Assembly: GCA_001970955.1 (NCBI GenBank)
Contig: MPUH01000168.1
Location: forward strand, 1-64,000
Source of the DNA: Stentor coeruleus
Taxonomy: Eukaryota; Ciliophora; Heterotrichea; Heterotrichida; Stentoridae
Direction of reading: 5' to 3'
Length of the DNA stretch: 64,000 nucleotides
The notes beneath the pieces are model-generated. The model worked only from the letters and a program-made list of their open reading frames with translations, searched no databases and was not told the origin of the DNA. Positions 51,033-61,257 of this stretch are shown in pieces (within the stretch, counting starts at the first letter, position 1; each line of letters starts with the position of its first letter). The translations under genes were made by a program, and so were the position numbers.

Positions 51033-52283
51033 TTATGAAGATGCTTTAGCTAGGGATTCAGCTTTTTCTTTAAGCCTTGCCGTCAAAAACACATCTTTTA
51101 GCAACTGTCTTAAAGTTGTAAAACCTTCTTTAGCTGGGATTACTGATTTGTTTATAGCTTCGATTATAGCAGTAGCAGTAGCTTCAAGAGCTTTTTCTTG
51201 GCTTAAAAACATAAGATATTCTCTAGCTGCTGGGTTTCTATATTCTATAAGATCTTCTTGAGAAACATCAAGACAATTTTCACTTGATGAGTTTTGAATC
51301 CATTCTTGAACATTACAAATACTAGCCCGAAGTAACTCTTTTTTAGATTCCCCTTTGTTTATTTCATTTTGGAAGTTCCCAATACTTTCAGCGATTTTTT
51401 TGCTTTTCTTATCAAGTTCTTCTTTTTCATGAGTAAGAGTTTTGATTTCTTTATTAACATTTATGATTGTTTCTGAGTACATTTCAGCGAGTTTCTTATA
51501 ATCATAATTTTTTGTAAGCTCAACTTTTGGAGGTGGATTTGCTTGGTTTGGTGATGGGTTTACTTGACTTGGTGGATTTGAATATGCACCTTGTGGATTT
51601 TGCATATAAGTTGGCTGAGGGGTAAAAGTGTTATTTGCTCCTGGATAACCTGGATACCCTGGTTGATTTGCTGGATAATTTTGACCTTGTTGATAATAGC
51701 CTGACATTGGAGGTATGGTCTGAGATTGTGGCATATATGGATTTGGTTGGTTATAACCTGGCTGGACGTAATTTGGTTGATAAGTTTGAGAACCTGGTGG
51801 CATGGTAGAATATGATGACCTTGAAGGTTGAAGCTGATTAGCCGGTTTTCTAAATACAGGCATTTTGTCAGAAAATGCTTTTTTAGCTTCTTCAATGAGG
51901 TGAGATGTTTGGCATCTATTATTCCATTTCCTTTGAATATCCAATGTTGTTTTCCCATCTTCTTGAACATATTCAGAAGATTTTATCATCATATCAGGTG
52001 ATGGGGTGACTATCAGTATTGGGGATATGTTTGGATAACCTGGAGGTATTTGGATTTTTATAGGAATATTGTAGGTTTTTTGTTGATAGAGAACTGGTAT
52101 AGTTCCTACTAACTCTAGAATAAAAAACACTGAACCATTTATGCTTAATTGGACAGCTTTTGGACTGAGATTTGAATAAATTTGTAGTAAACGTGAGATT
52201 TCATTGTAAACATAGCTTTTGGCTTGTTGGTCGTAGTGACATTGGGTTAATGCTGAGTTCAGGTTTACTTGTGAGTATGCCAT
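51033..52283 (-). CDS. VPS23: ESCRT-I subunit VPS23/TSG101
   Basis: A 416-residue protein with the full TSG101 layout: a UEV (catalytically dead E2-like) domain at 1-150 (VFFILELVGTIPVLYQQKTYNIPIKIQIPPGYP), then a Pro/Gln/Tyr-rich linker (about 155-260, many NPY, QPGY motifs), a coiled coil (about 265-325) and a C-terminal steadiness box (YRNPAAREYLMFLSQEKALE to the end). The E2 catalytic Cys position is not conserved, as expected for a UEV. It recognises ubiquitinated cargo and PTAP-type motifs for sorting into multivesicular bodies. ATG 52281-52283, stop TAA. Confidence 0.95.
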   Translation of the reverse strand: MAYSQVNLNSALTQCHYDQQAKSYVYNEISRLLQIYSNLSPKAVQLSINGSVFFILELVGTIPVLYQQKTYNIPIKIQIPPGYPNISPILIVTPSPDMMIKSSEYVQEDGKTTLDIQRKWNNRCQTSHLIEEAKKAFSDKMPVFRKPANQLQPSRSSYSTMPPGSQTYQPNYVQPGYNQPNPYMPQSQTIPPMSGYYQQGQNYPANQPGYPGYPGANNTFTPQPTYMQNPQGAYSNPPSQVNPSPNQANPPPKVELTKNYDYKKLAEMYSETIINVNKEIKTLTHEKEELDKKSKKIAESIGNFQNEINKGESKKELLRASICNVQEWIQNSSSENCLDVSQEDLIEYRNPAAREYLMFLSQEKALEATATAIIEAINKSVIPAKEGFTTLRQLLKDVFLTARLKEKAESLAKASS

Positions 52284-53597
52284 TTCAATATTATCTACAG
52301 CTTTATTTTTAGGATTTAATAGCTTAGAAATGTGAACTTTTTTGTAAATTTTGAAGTGCTTTTGTATGGAGATATAGAGTGAGAGTTTGTTTTATTAGGC
52401 AGTTTTTATGAGATTTTTAGGTTTATTTAGAGTTTAGAGATTAGAAATTATTTAGGAAAATTTGAAGGAATTGTGTGGATGTTTATATATGAATGTGCTT
52501 AATTTTAATGCGGTTCTGTTAGAAAGATTATATTGAAGATGTATACTTAGGCAAGACTTTTTTCTTTGTCTTCTAAGGTTTTCTCCTATTTTTCATTGGC
52601 AAGGGCTGCACTTTTAGTGATTTAGGAGCCAATGTTGACCTGAATCAAAGGCCACAAATGCAAATCTAGATATGAATGTGAATTTTGAAGATGTTAGTAT
52701 AATTATCATGTTGTTTTTTAAGTTTAGATAATTTGCTGATCGTTAAGATAGTAAAATTCAGAGAAAAAAATTTATGAGGTTTTTTTATATCAATAGTGAA
52801 TAATTATTGTGTAAGTTTATACTCAGATAAAATTAGTAGGTTTTATATTCATACAGTCAAACTTGGAACTTTTTGGCATTATTTATAATAAAGAATTTAA
52901 GATCTTTGAATATAAATTTAGAATTTTAATATTGGAATTATAGTTTTTAAGAGTATTTTGCAATAGTTTAGTAAAATTTCTAATAAATTGTTTTTCTTTG
53001 CTATTTTTTTAAGCTTGTGATATAGAAGTTTAGTTTTTCTTGGTTTTCAGAATATTTTTTTGAAAATATCATTTGAAAATAATATTTGATGGAAAATATA
53101 AGATTTTTGTAGGACTAATTTTTTATTGGATTATTTTTTGATAAAAATTATTTAAGATTGGTTGTGGTGAAGACTATATTAATAAAATTAGTAGTTATAT
53201 TAATAATTACTGAGTTTCTATATATAAGCAAACCATAAACTATCTTTTTTAATTCTTTTAGTCATAAAATTTCGTTTATAATAAATTTCCTCATTAAAAT
53301 AATTTTGGCCATAAAAAAACTTCCTAAAGCTTAACCTCAAATCTTCACCTAACAATCATATTTTTTCTTCATAACAAATTGTCAAGAATTTCTTTAAAAT
53401 CATACACCTTTAGCTTCCATTTACCCTGTCCAAGGAAATTTACCCAACTTTTTCCTAAAATCCCAAGATTACCTTCCCCCTAAATCCTATAGAATATTAT
53501 TTCAATCCTTAATAATATCAAAGTTTAATTTTAGCTTGTAATTGCAACTTTTCTTCAGAATAATTTAAAGAATATCATAAATAATAAAATCTTTTGC
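52284..53597. other. Long divergent spacer
   Basis: 1.3 kb between the VPS23 start and the pseudokinase start. It is G-rich on the left and strongly C-rich from about 53290. A GC-richer island near 52540-52680 is listed separately. No intact gene seen. Confidence 0.6.
52540..52680. other. GC-richer island with a 7-bp inverted repeat
   Basis: About 140 bases stand out from the AT-rich spacer. CATTGGC and GCCAATG pair across a 27-base loop (about 52596-52636). Minus-strand frames read partly like a basic or zinc-finger-like peptide but are interrupted. It could be a small structured RNA or a gene relic. I could not match it to U snRNAs, SRP RNA or tRNA. Confidence 0.3.
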
Positions 53598-55178
53598 ATG
53601 GGAGAACAACTTGACGAAGATTTTTTTAACAGTTTTCCGGAACTCAGCCCAACAATGGAATATTCACTTAACCGGAGATTTTCAAGGACAAACAAAATTC
53701 TTGCTGAAGGAAAATTCAAAACTATATACCTAGGTTACGACCATGATTGCGGAAGAGAAGTGGCCTGGAGTAGAATTAATATAACAGGTCTTAAACTCGT
53801 TGAAAAAGAAAAACTTATTGAAGACTTCAAATACTTTGGTAAACTCGACCACCCAAACGTCCTTAAGCTGATATTCTGCTGGGAAGATCAGGATAAAAAT
53901 CAAATTGTCACAATCACCGAACTGACAACTTGTACTCTTAAACATTACCTTAGGAAAAAAATGCGTTTGATTCGACTTAAAGTTATTAAACAATGGTGCA
54001 AAAGTATACTCGAAGGGATAAAATATTTTCATGCACGTCTTGTAATCCATAAAAATATAAAATGCGATAATATTTTCATAGGAGCATCAGATGGGAATAT
54101 AAGAGTAGGTATTTTAGGATATACAACCCAGAAAATAGAAAATCAAAAATATGATCTTAGATGTTTTGCTTATAGTTTAATTGAAATGTGCACACCTTTG
54201 GATTTAGATTATGGGAAAGCGGTATTAAAACAATTTCCTAGGGAGATGAGTATGATAGAAAATAAAGCTATAAAAGATTTTATATGTGCGTGTTTTGCTG
54301 AAGAGACTGCGGATAATTTGTTATTGCATAAGTTTTTTAATGCTGATGAGTTGGTGGATAATTTACCTATAAAACTTGTCCCGATTGAAGATTTATATGA
54401 AGTCACATTTGAAGAGATACAGAAATCATCAAAATTTATAATAAACCTAAAGAAGAACTATGAAAATATAACACGATATGAATTCAATTACTATGAAGAT
54501 GTCCCTGAACAAGTTGCCGAAAACCTTTTATCTAAATACAATGTCCCATCAAAATACTTTGCTGACTTCCTAAACGCAATCGAACTCGAACTTCAAAAGC
54601 TCATAAACAATGAAATCATATCAAAATCTTTAACAAACCCCGAAACCACATCCAAACCTCCAACAAACCCCGAAATAAAATCCAAACCTCCAACAAACCC
54701 ATTTTCTCTAGCAACTGAAAAAATATCTAAAAAACTAAAAATCAGCATAAATCTCGGAATTCAAGACTTACCAAATATGAATAAATTTAAAATCGATATA
54801 AACTATGACCCTGATACCGACAATCCACAAACTTTAGCAAAAGAAATAGTATGTCAACTACAATTAGATACAAGTGAAATATGCACAATATCCAAACTGA
54901 TCACTGATAAAATTCTATATTCCGAATCGGAAACTCATAGTAATTATTCAGTTGATTTATTGGATTTAACTTTAGAAGACAATATACAATCACGTCCTTG
55001 TTTAAATAGTACAAATGAATTCTCAATTAATTCTGAAAATTCTTCATTGAGAAATAGTTATGAACCTAAAAATATAGATTTAGCTAAATCTAGAAGCATT
55101 TCGCCTATAGATGAAGATAAAAAAATGTGTACTAATTGTAGGAATACCAACCCAGTAAATACAAAACAGTGGCATTAA
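53598..55178 (+). CDS. WNK-like pseudokinase with an OSR1-type C-terminal domain
   Basis: Residues 30-260 form a protein-kinase fold of the WNK type: AEGKFKTIYLGYD (37-46) keeps the WNK lysine in strand 2 (K41), and VAWSRIN (55-61) lacks the usual strand-3 Lys. The catalytic loop reads IHKNIKCDNIF (150-160) instead of HRDLKCDN, so the catalytic Asp is Asn153. The DFG segment reads ILG (172-174), so the Mg-binding Asp is lost too. With both aspartates gone it should be catalytically dead. Residues about 380-440 resemble the OSR1/SPAK C-terminal (PF2) domain that WNKs carry. Between them lie short repeats (SKPPTNPE). It probably works as a regulator or scaffold in ion-stress signalling; that is inference. 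Stop TAA. Confidence 0.85.
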   Translation: MGEQLDEDFFNSFPELSPTMEYSLNRRFSRTNKILAEGKFKTIYLGYDHDCGREVAWSRINITGLKLVEKEKLIEDFKYFGKLDHPNVLKLIFCWEDQDKNQIVTITELTTCTLKHYLRKKMRLIRLKVIKQWCKSILEGIKYFHARLVIHKNIKCDNIFIGASDGNIRVGILGYTTQKIENQKYDLRCFAYSLIEMCTPLDLDYGKAVLKQFPREMSMIENKAIKDFICACFAEETADNLLLHKFFNADELVDNLPIKLVPIEDLYEVTFEEIQKSSKFIINLKKNYENITRYEFNYYEDVPEQVAENLLSKYNVPSKYFADFLNAIELELQKLINNEIISKSLTNPETTSKPPTNPEIKSKPPTNPFSLATEKISKKLKISINLGIQDLPNMNKFKIDINYDPDTDNPQTLAKEIVCQLQLDTSEICTISKLITDKILYSESETHSNYSVDLLDLTLEDNIQSRPCLNSTNEFSINSENSSLRNSYEPKNIDLAKSRSISPIDEDKKMCTNCRNTNPVNTKQWH

Positions 55179-55556
55179 ATAAGCGATAAATGCTTATAAA
55201 GGGCGATATTCGATACTTTGTATAACACATTTGTTTTAGGAATAGGATTATTAGTATCGAAACATCGCCGGAGTATTATAAAAAATATATAATTTCTGAT
55301 GTCTTTTGACACCTACAAACGCTTGATTATGAAAAGGCAGTTTGTAAGGCATTAAAATTTTTCTTGCCTTGTTTAAGTCTTTTTTTTCCTCTTTATTTCA
55401 TTGGATTAAGGGGTTTGTGATAATTTTTGTCCTTAAGATAGGAGGTATGAAAGATTTCTTTTTCATAAGGATTTTACTATATAAAACAACTCTTCCGCAT
55501 GGCTATCAAAGATCTTGTCAATTCCATTTTCGTTTTCCATATACCTTGAATATAAA
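55179..55556. other. Spacer between tandem genes with a hairpin
   Basis: Between the pseudokinase stop and the eL13 start. It contains the hairpin at 55202-55269 and a 16-codon upstream frame at 55499-55549. No other gene is seen. Confidence 0.6.
55202..55269 (+). other. Inverted repeat, possible structured RNA
   Basis: GGCGATATTCGATACT at 55202-55217 and AGTATCGAAACATCGCC at 55253-55269 pair as a 9-bp stem, a small bulge and a 6-bp stem around a loop of about 35 bases. Its GC-rich base stands out from the surroundings. It starts 24 bases after the pseudokinase stop, so it could be a 3'-UTR element, a terminator-like structure or a small non-coding RNA. Confidence 0.4.
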
Positions 55557-55988
55557 ATGGTTAAGCACAACAACGTGGTTCCAAATGGTCATTTCCGTAA
55601 AGACTGGATGCACTACGTTAAGACATGGTTTAATCAGGCAGGTAGAAAAGATAGAAGAAGGCAAGCTCGTAGTCTAAAAGCATCACAATTCGCCCCAAAC
55701 CCTCTCAAAGCTTTAAGACCACTAGTCCAAGGACAGACAATCAGATATTGTTCAACCACAAAGAAAGGACGAGGATTTTCACTTCAAGAAATCAAAAAGG
55801 CTGGACTCACAGCACAATTTGCCAGAACTATTGGCATTAGAGTTGACCATAGAAGAAGAAATAAAAGCGCAGAAACTCTTGAAAGAAATGTGAAAGAACT
55901 CAACTTTTACAAATCTAAGCTTACACTCTATCCACTTAAAGCTGGAAAACCTAAAAAGGGTCAAATCAATGACTCAGTTCAGAGTTAA
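55557..55988 (+). CDS. RPL13: 60S ribosomal protein eL13
   Basis: The ATG at 55557 gives MVKHNNVVPNGHFRKDW, the usual eL13 opening; a longer frame has no conserved extension. The 143 residues follow eL13 through FNQAGRKDRRRQAR, LRPLVQGQTIRYCST, GRGFSLQEIKKAGL, TIGIRVDHRRRNKS and YKSKLTLYPLKAG. It stops at KKGQINDSVQS, about 60 residues before animal eL13 ends. No downstream exon with a 15-base intron restores the missing tail, so it is either naturally short or truncated. The protein is part of the large ribosomal subunit. A 16-codon upstream frame (55499-55549, MAIKDLVN...) ends eight bases before the start. Stop TAA. Confidence 0.93.
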   Translation: MVKHNNVVPNGHFRKDWMHYVKTWFNQAGRKDRRRQARSLKASQFAPNPLKALRPLVQGQTIRYCSTTKKGRGFSLQEIKKAGLTAQFARTIGIRVDHRRRNKSAETLERNVKELNFYKSKLTLYPLKAGKPKKGQINDSVQS

Positions 55989-56317
55989 ATATAGTTAGAT
56001 AATATTTAGCATAGGAATTTTTTTAGACTTATCCAAAACTTTTCATTACGTTTAGTTATGTTTAAGGTAAATCTAAAACTTTGGAATTTCATTTAGTTGT
56101 AAATATAATTACTTTTAGACTAAGATTTTTTTATCATATCAAATAATCATCTTAATAATATACCCAACTATTAAGTTATTTAAAGGGTTTTTATTAGTGG
56201 AATATTTTTTAACACCTGATGAATTTGTATGAAAACTATCAACACAAAAATTCATATCTACATTAAAAACTTAAAATTTCAGTCAATATCATCATAAAGT
56301 CCACAATCATATTTATT
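55989..56317. other. Spacer after eL13
   Basis: 330 bases of A/T-rich sequence with no coding signal. The missing eL13 C-terminus is not encoded here. Confidence 0.6.
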
Positions 56318-57070
56318 ATGGAAACAATAGAGTGTTTCTTTCTAGGGGTTGGAATCAGCTTATTTATTTACTACACAGGTCTTACTGTAGTTTTAGAATT
56401 ACTGCTCCCAATACTATACTTATATCATATCCTAACATTTTCCTTAACATACCCCAGGGCCAATAATATTAGGAGGCTAATCGTTTCTTTTAGTCTATCT
56501 TTCTCAGATATAATCCTAACAGTACTTTTATTCCAAGAAATCTGGCCTGAAAAAATGATGTTGTGGGCAATTGAGTTCATTTTAGTGTTTGTTATGGTTG
56601 CTAATCTTTCACACAATGATATTCAAAGTGCATTGGCGCGAAAAAGCGCAAGAGCTATAATATATGCTGGTTCCGGTTACCTTAAAGCTATATCTTTAGT
56701 ATCTACTTTATTTGTTTGCCGTGAATATTTTCCTGTAAATGAATCTAAAGGCTTTATATGGTCTTTAATTGTAGGTGTAAGCAAACTTTCATCAACAGTT
56801 GTGGTTTATTATCTTGATAGGATGTTATTTTGTGATAAAGTATTTGATAATAATAGTATCAATGATATTTATAAAAGAATCAAGTTTTCTTTTGCTGCTG
56901 TTTGTGTAGTTATTGAAATTTGTGATGTTTGGCCTAAGAAATCAAAGAATTATTTATATGACCCAAGTCCATCGATACCAATGTTTATAGGGATAGCTTT
57001 GATGATAACATGGTATTTATATGAAGCTGGAGAGTATGGAAAAAAACTTAGAGGAAAAAGTAATACGTAA
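56318..57070 (+). CDS. Hypothetical multi-pass membrane protein, 250 aa
   Basis: The product has about seven hydrophobic helices spread over its length: residues 5-40, 55-75, 78-98, 110-135, 145-165, 190-205 and 220-240. Short charged loops (YPRANNIRR, NDIQSALARKSARA) separate them. The C-terminus GEYGKKLRGKSNT is basic and cytosolic by the positive-inside rule. There is no recognisable transporter, GPCR or channel motif. It may belong to a ciliate-specific family. The frame is intact from the ATG at 56318 to TAA, so it is very probably a gene. Confidence 0.65.
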   Translation: METIECFFLGVGISLFIYYTGLTVVLELLLPILYLYHILTFSLTYPRANNIRRLIVSFSLSFSDIILTVLLFQEIWPEKMMLWAIEFILVFVMVANLSHNDIQSALARKSARAIIYAGSGYLKAISLVSTLFVCREYFPVNESKGFIWSLIVGVSKLSSTVVVYYLDRMLFCDKVFDNNSINDIYKRIKFSFAAVCVVIEICDVWPKKSKNYLYDPSPSIPMFIGIALMITWYLYEAGEYGKKLRGKSNT

Positions 57071-57320
57071 AAAGCTTAGTTTAGCTGTATTGATAATTAG
57101 GTTATATAAATATGTGTAGGTTTAAAGTTTTTATATGAATATTTAAGTTTAGAAGTGTTTTGGAAAGAAAAACTAAGAAAGTATGTAAAATTGTATATTT
57201 TTTTAATGAGAAATAAGATTATAATAATTTAGGATATTTTAATTAAAGGATTTTATTAGAGAAAAAAAAGTTGGGTGTTATAGTGTTATATAAGAGTTTA
57301 GGTATTTTTTTTATAAATCA

Positions 57321-58235
57321 TTAATATATGTATTCAAATTTTAGTAACCCTTCACCACCTTGAGGAAGTTTGCAGCTTAAACTTTCATTTAAAGGACAGG
57401 AAATTGTTTTCAAATCGCATCTCACCCCTTTTTTAACCATAGAATTTTTAATCTTCTCAGCTTCTATTATAATATTTTTTTTCGAGATCGTTGGTGTTCT
57501 TGATTTCATAACATATTTCACTTGTGGCTGCATGCTTATATACCCACTTTTCCCTTCATAATCCGGATGTTTTGAAACTTCTATAAGTTTATGTTTAAGT
57601 TTTCTAATCTTCCCAACCCTATCCATATAATTGTATTTCACATCTTCTTTATCACTATCATAATCTTCATAAGGCCTAGAAGAATATTGGATAATTTTCT
57701 TAGGTACACTAAACCTTCTTGATAATTCTTCTTGTCTATGAGATTTTTCTTTAGCCCATTTACTAATAGCTTCTATATGTTTGTTACTATTAAAATTCAT
57801 TAGAAATTTCGCATGTTTAGCTTCACTTTTACACCTTTCTTTATGTATTTTATTAAGGTTTTCTTCAATACTTTCATCAAAATCTGTTATAATAATTTTT
57901 TTAGGTGTGACAAATGCTTTGTAATCTTTTGAGTATAAAAAAGATACATCAGGAGTTTTATCTAGTTTTCTTATTGGGGATATTGATGAAAAGATTATAT
58001 CGTCTTTTGTGTGTTTTCTAATAGGTTTATCTTGTTTGTTAGGATTTTGTATTTTGGGATATAAAGATTGTTTAGAGAGTCTTGAGCTTTGGTCTAGTCT
58101 TTCTTTGGTAAAAAACTTTAAAATCTGATTGAATTGGGATTTTGGGGTATTTTTATTAGGTTGGTCTGATCCTTCTGGGTTAGTATTTTTTCCTTTACCT
58201 TTTACATTTAGGTTCATAAAGCTTGTATTTTTCAT
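57321..58235 (-). CDS. Hypothetical basic protein, 304 aa
   Basis: An intact frame from ATG (58233-58235) to TAA. It is rich in Lys, Ser and Asn, with a Ser/Thr-Pro-rich first third (HTKDDIIFSSISPIRKLDKT), a helical middle (IHKERCKSEAKHAKFLMNFN, KWAKEKSHRQEELSRRF) and a C-terminal segment with Tyr and Gly (DYEGKSGYISMQPQVKYVMK). No domain recognised and no membrane segment. Several SP/TP sites suggest regulation by proline-directed kinases, which is a guess. The composition resembles cytoskeletal linker proteins of ciliates. Confidence 0.6.
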   Translation of the reverse strand: MKNTSFMNLNVKGKGKNTNPEGSDQPNKNTPKSQFNQILKFFTKERLDQSSRLSKQSLYPKIQNPNKQDKPIRKHTKDDIIFSSISPIRKLDKTPDVSFLYSKDYKAFVTPKKIIITDFDESIEENLNKIHKERCKSEAKHAKFLMNFNSNKHIEAISKWAKEKSHRQEELSRRFSVPKKIIQYSSRPYEDYDSDKEDVKYNYMDRVGKIRKLKHKLIEVSKHPDYEGKSGYISMQPQVKYVMKSRTPTISKKNIIIEAEKIKNSMVKKGVRCDLKTISCPLNESLSCKLPQGGEGLLKFEYIY

Positions 58236-59042
58236 TTGAATAGGAATTACCTTAGGATTGGTATTAAATACAGTTAAGATGCTTTAGAGTTAGGAGAGTT
58301 TAGGTTTTTACGAAGAAAAAAAATTTATAGGGAAAGAATTCAAAAATATTAGGTTTAGTGGAAAGGAAAGGAAATAGTGGTTGAGATGAGAAGTATAAAA
58401 ATTTAATGTTTTGTTATTTTTAGTAACAGTTTTATAAGTGTATAAAAGTTATAAAGTATGTATATTATGGTTAATTATTATATGTAAGATTTTGCAGTTT
58501 TTATGATTTTTGGATAATAAAGATACTAAATAAATTGAGTTTATTGAAAGGAGCTATAATGCTATATCTAGAGACTGTATATAAAAAAGTCATGATTTTT
58601 GCTGGTTATGAAATAATAGATTTCAGAGATTATCATATCACTGAAATAATAATAATAACACCTCGACAAAAGGGCTCAGCATGCTAAAAATATCTGAAAA
58701 TTAAATATGACAAATCCAAAACCTTTGTAAGATATGCAAATCTTAAATAAATCTTATGGACTCTCAACAACTTTAGCCTTCCAACACTAAAACCATTTCC
58801 CCCAGCCCAATCAACACCTTTTCTTACAAAACTTTCCATCTTCCAATTAACCCAATCCCCTAAAATCATCCCTTAACCCAACCTTCCTTCCTCATATTTT
58901 CCTCCCAACAGTCTTCATACCAACCCAATAAATTTCTTTATCCCGATACAACCTATCATCAAAATCATAAAAACAATCAAAGTATTTCTCAATCCCTTCA
59001 AACAAAAAAATCAAAACCTAATCATTAGATAATAACGATTAA
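58236..59042. other. Divergent spacer, G-rich then C-rich
   Basis: 800 bases between two start codons. 58260-58400 is G/A-rich, and from about 58690 it is C/A-rich with few G. A minus-strand frame at 58684-58869 is an open stretch in the C-rich part and has no coding features. Confidence 0.7.
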
Positions 59043-61151
59043 ATGGAGTTCCATTCAGAATGGCTACTTGAAGACCCAATAGATGTACTAACAGACCTAA
59101 AAAAAGAAGTGATATCCAAAGACGAAATAGAAAAATTCTCAACAAAAGAAAATTTATCTGAAATAGATAAAGCATATACTTTATTAGAAAATGGTCAAAT
59201 CTGCCAGAAACTCTGGGTCGTGAAGAATTTACAAAACATAATGTATGAAAACAGGTTCCATGAAATCATAGCAGAATTAATTGTAAGACTTACATAGAAC
59301 AGACTTCCATACTGGAATGATTCAGGTCAGGAAGAAGCAGGAAAAGCTTTAACAAAAGTTTTAGAAAAAAATTGTTTCCCTATCAAATACAGTGAACACC
59401 TACTTAACCTTTCATTACAAATCATAGATAGTGAAACATGGACTTTACAAAAATCATGGGGTGAAGTCTTAGCTGAGTTAGCAAAACATCTTCCTGAAAA
59501 ACTTTTACTTCGATGTACACAAGAAGCAATAAGCCTTTCAGCATATCATCAAAATGATCAAGTTAGATCTATTGGAGGTATAGTCTTAGGGGCAATTGCA
59601 GATGCTCGTAAAAAACCTTCAAATGATATAACAAGGAAAATATTTTCTATGTCACAAGACCCATCTAATTTTGTCAGATTAAACATATGTAGGACTTTGA
59701 AGATCTTGTTTAAACTTAAAGGAGAATTTGAAAACAAAGTCATTGAAGAGATTTTAAAACTTGTAGGTGATGAATGTGTTGAAGTTCTTGAACAGTCTTT
59801 AGAGTTGTTTGTTGATATATTGCCAGAAATCACAGAAAAAAGTCATGTTTTAGAAAGTGTTGAGGAATGTTTTGTTAAGACGGGTTATGATAAATTGACT
59901 GAGATAAAGATTAGATATGTTGGAAGGGTAATGAAAGAACTTAAAGATCAGATGAGTATTGGGATTAAAAGTATTTGGGTTGATTGGGTTATGAATATGG
60001 TAATATGTGGAAGTTTACAAGTAAAAAGAAGTGCTTCAGTTAGTTATGGAGGAATAGTTGATTGTGCTGGGGTTGATGATAGGATTTTACAATTATGGAA
60101 GGTTTTAGAGGAAGTGAATGATTATGAGATTTTACAGAATTTGATGTTACAGATAGGTTTTGTTGCTAGTGTTTCAGGGGATAAAGCTTTTGAGGTACAA
60201 GGGATTGTTAGGAAATATGTTAAAATAGACAGTTATTTGTCGATATTAGTCCCACAGATGATGATTATGGCCACATCATTAAAAATGCAAGAAGAGCTTT
60301 TGGTGTTTCTTGTTGAAAAAATAACACAGAAGCTGAAAATGAGAGACACTTTAGAGGTTTTAAATCAACTTGTCCTATTTTCTAATGCTTTTAATATCAT
60401 GAACCCGTTAAAACCTTTAGTGATTAATCTGATGCAAATGGGAAAAACTGGTGCTGCTCCGGTAAAGGTAAAATCTATGGAACTTCTTGCTATAATAACA
60501 TATAAGTCCCCAGGATATACTTCAAGACTAGCATTAGCTAAAGATATCATTCAAAACTTCGCCTGTTCTGATAACTGTTTTCATAGAGCTTCTTATATAA
60601 GTTTTTGCCTTGCTATTAAAAACTTTTGTTCTAAACAGTTTTTTACTAAAATCTTCATGCCTAGTCTACTGAATTTGGCTAAAGATAAATCTGATGTTGT
60701 CAGATATACATTTGCTAAGAATTATGTTGGGTTAAGATATACTGTTCCATCTAATAATAGCGAGCTTATGGGAAATTTTCGCTATATTCTGAATAATTAC
60801 TTGGAAATTGATGATAAAGTTCTGTTGAATTATGCCTTAGCTGCTGATGAAGGGATGAATAATGTAGCATTAAGGGAAGAAAATTATGGGCCGAATGGAG
60901 AAAGTGTGGAAAATGCGAGGATTAAACAGGAGCAGGATGAGGAGGTAAAGGAAATAAAAGAAACTGAAAACGTTAAAAAAAAGCAGAACGAAGAAAATTT
61001 TCGAGGATTTAATAGGAAAACTAATAAAAAGTATCAAATGCATAGAGAAACTGTACCAAGACAAAGCTCAGTGAAGCCTATGAAAAAGTATAATTTGTCT
61101 GAAAATGATAGGTATGATACAGTGTTGAATAGAACAAGGAGGATTCATTAG
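59043..61151 (+). CDS. HEAT-repeat protein resembling PP4 regulatory subunit 4, one 15-base intron
   Basis: ATG at 59043 and intron GTAAGACTTACATAG at 59283-59297 give a 697-residue protein. The opening (DPIDVLTDLKKEVISKDEIEKFSTKENLSEIDKA, of which KDEIEKF and ENLSEIDKA are the telling parts) resembles the start of PP4R4. The rest is HEAT-type helical repeats of about 38 residues to residue 600 (DPSNFVRLNICRTLKILFKL, KSDVVRYTFAKNYVGLRYTV). The C-terminal 90 residues are charged and basic. Such proteins hold the catalytic subunit of phosphatase PP4 or PP2A. It could also be another PP2A-A-like HEAT protein. Stop TAG. Confidence 0.65.
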
Positions 61152-61257
61152 AGATTATATTTATAGATATTGATAATTTGTTTTATATAGAAAGTTTGAT
61201 GTAAATTTTTCTGTTAATTAGTTTAAATCATACTAATAATTTCTAGTCTAGGCAAAA

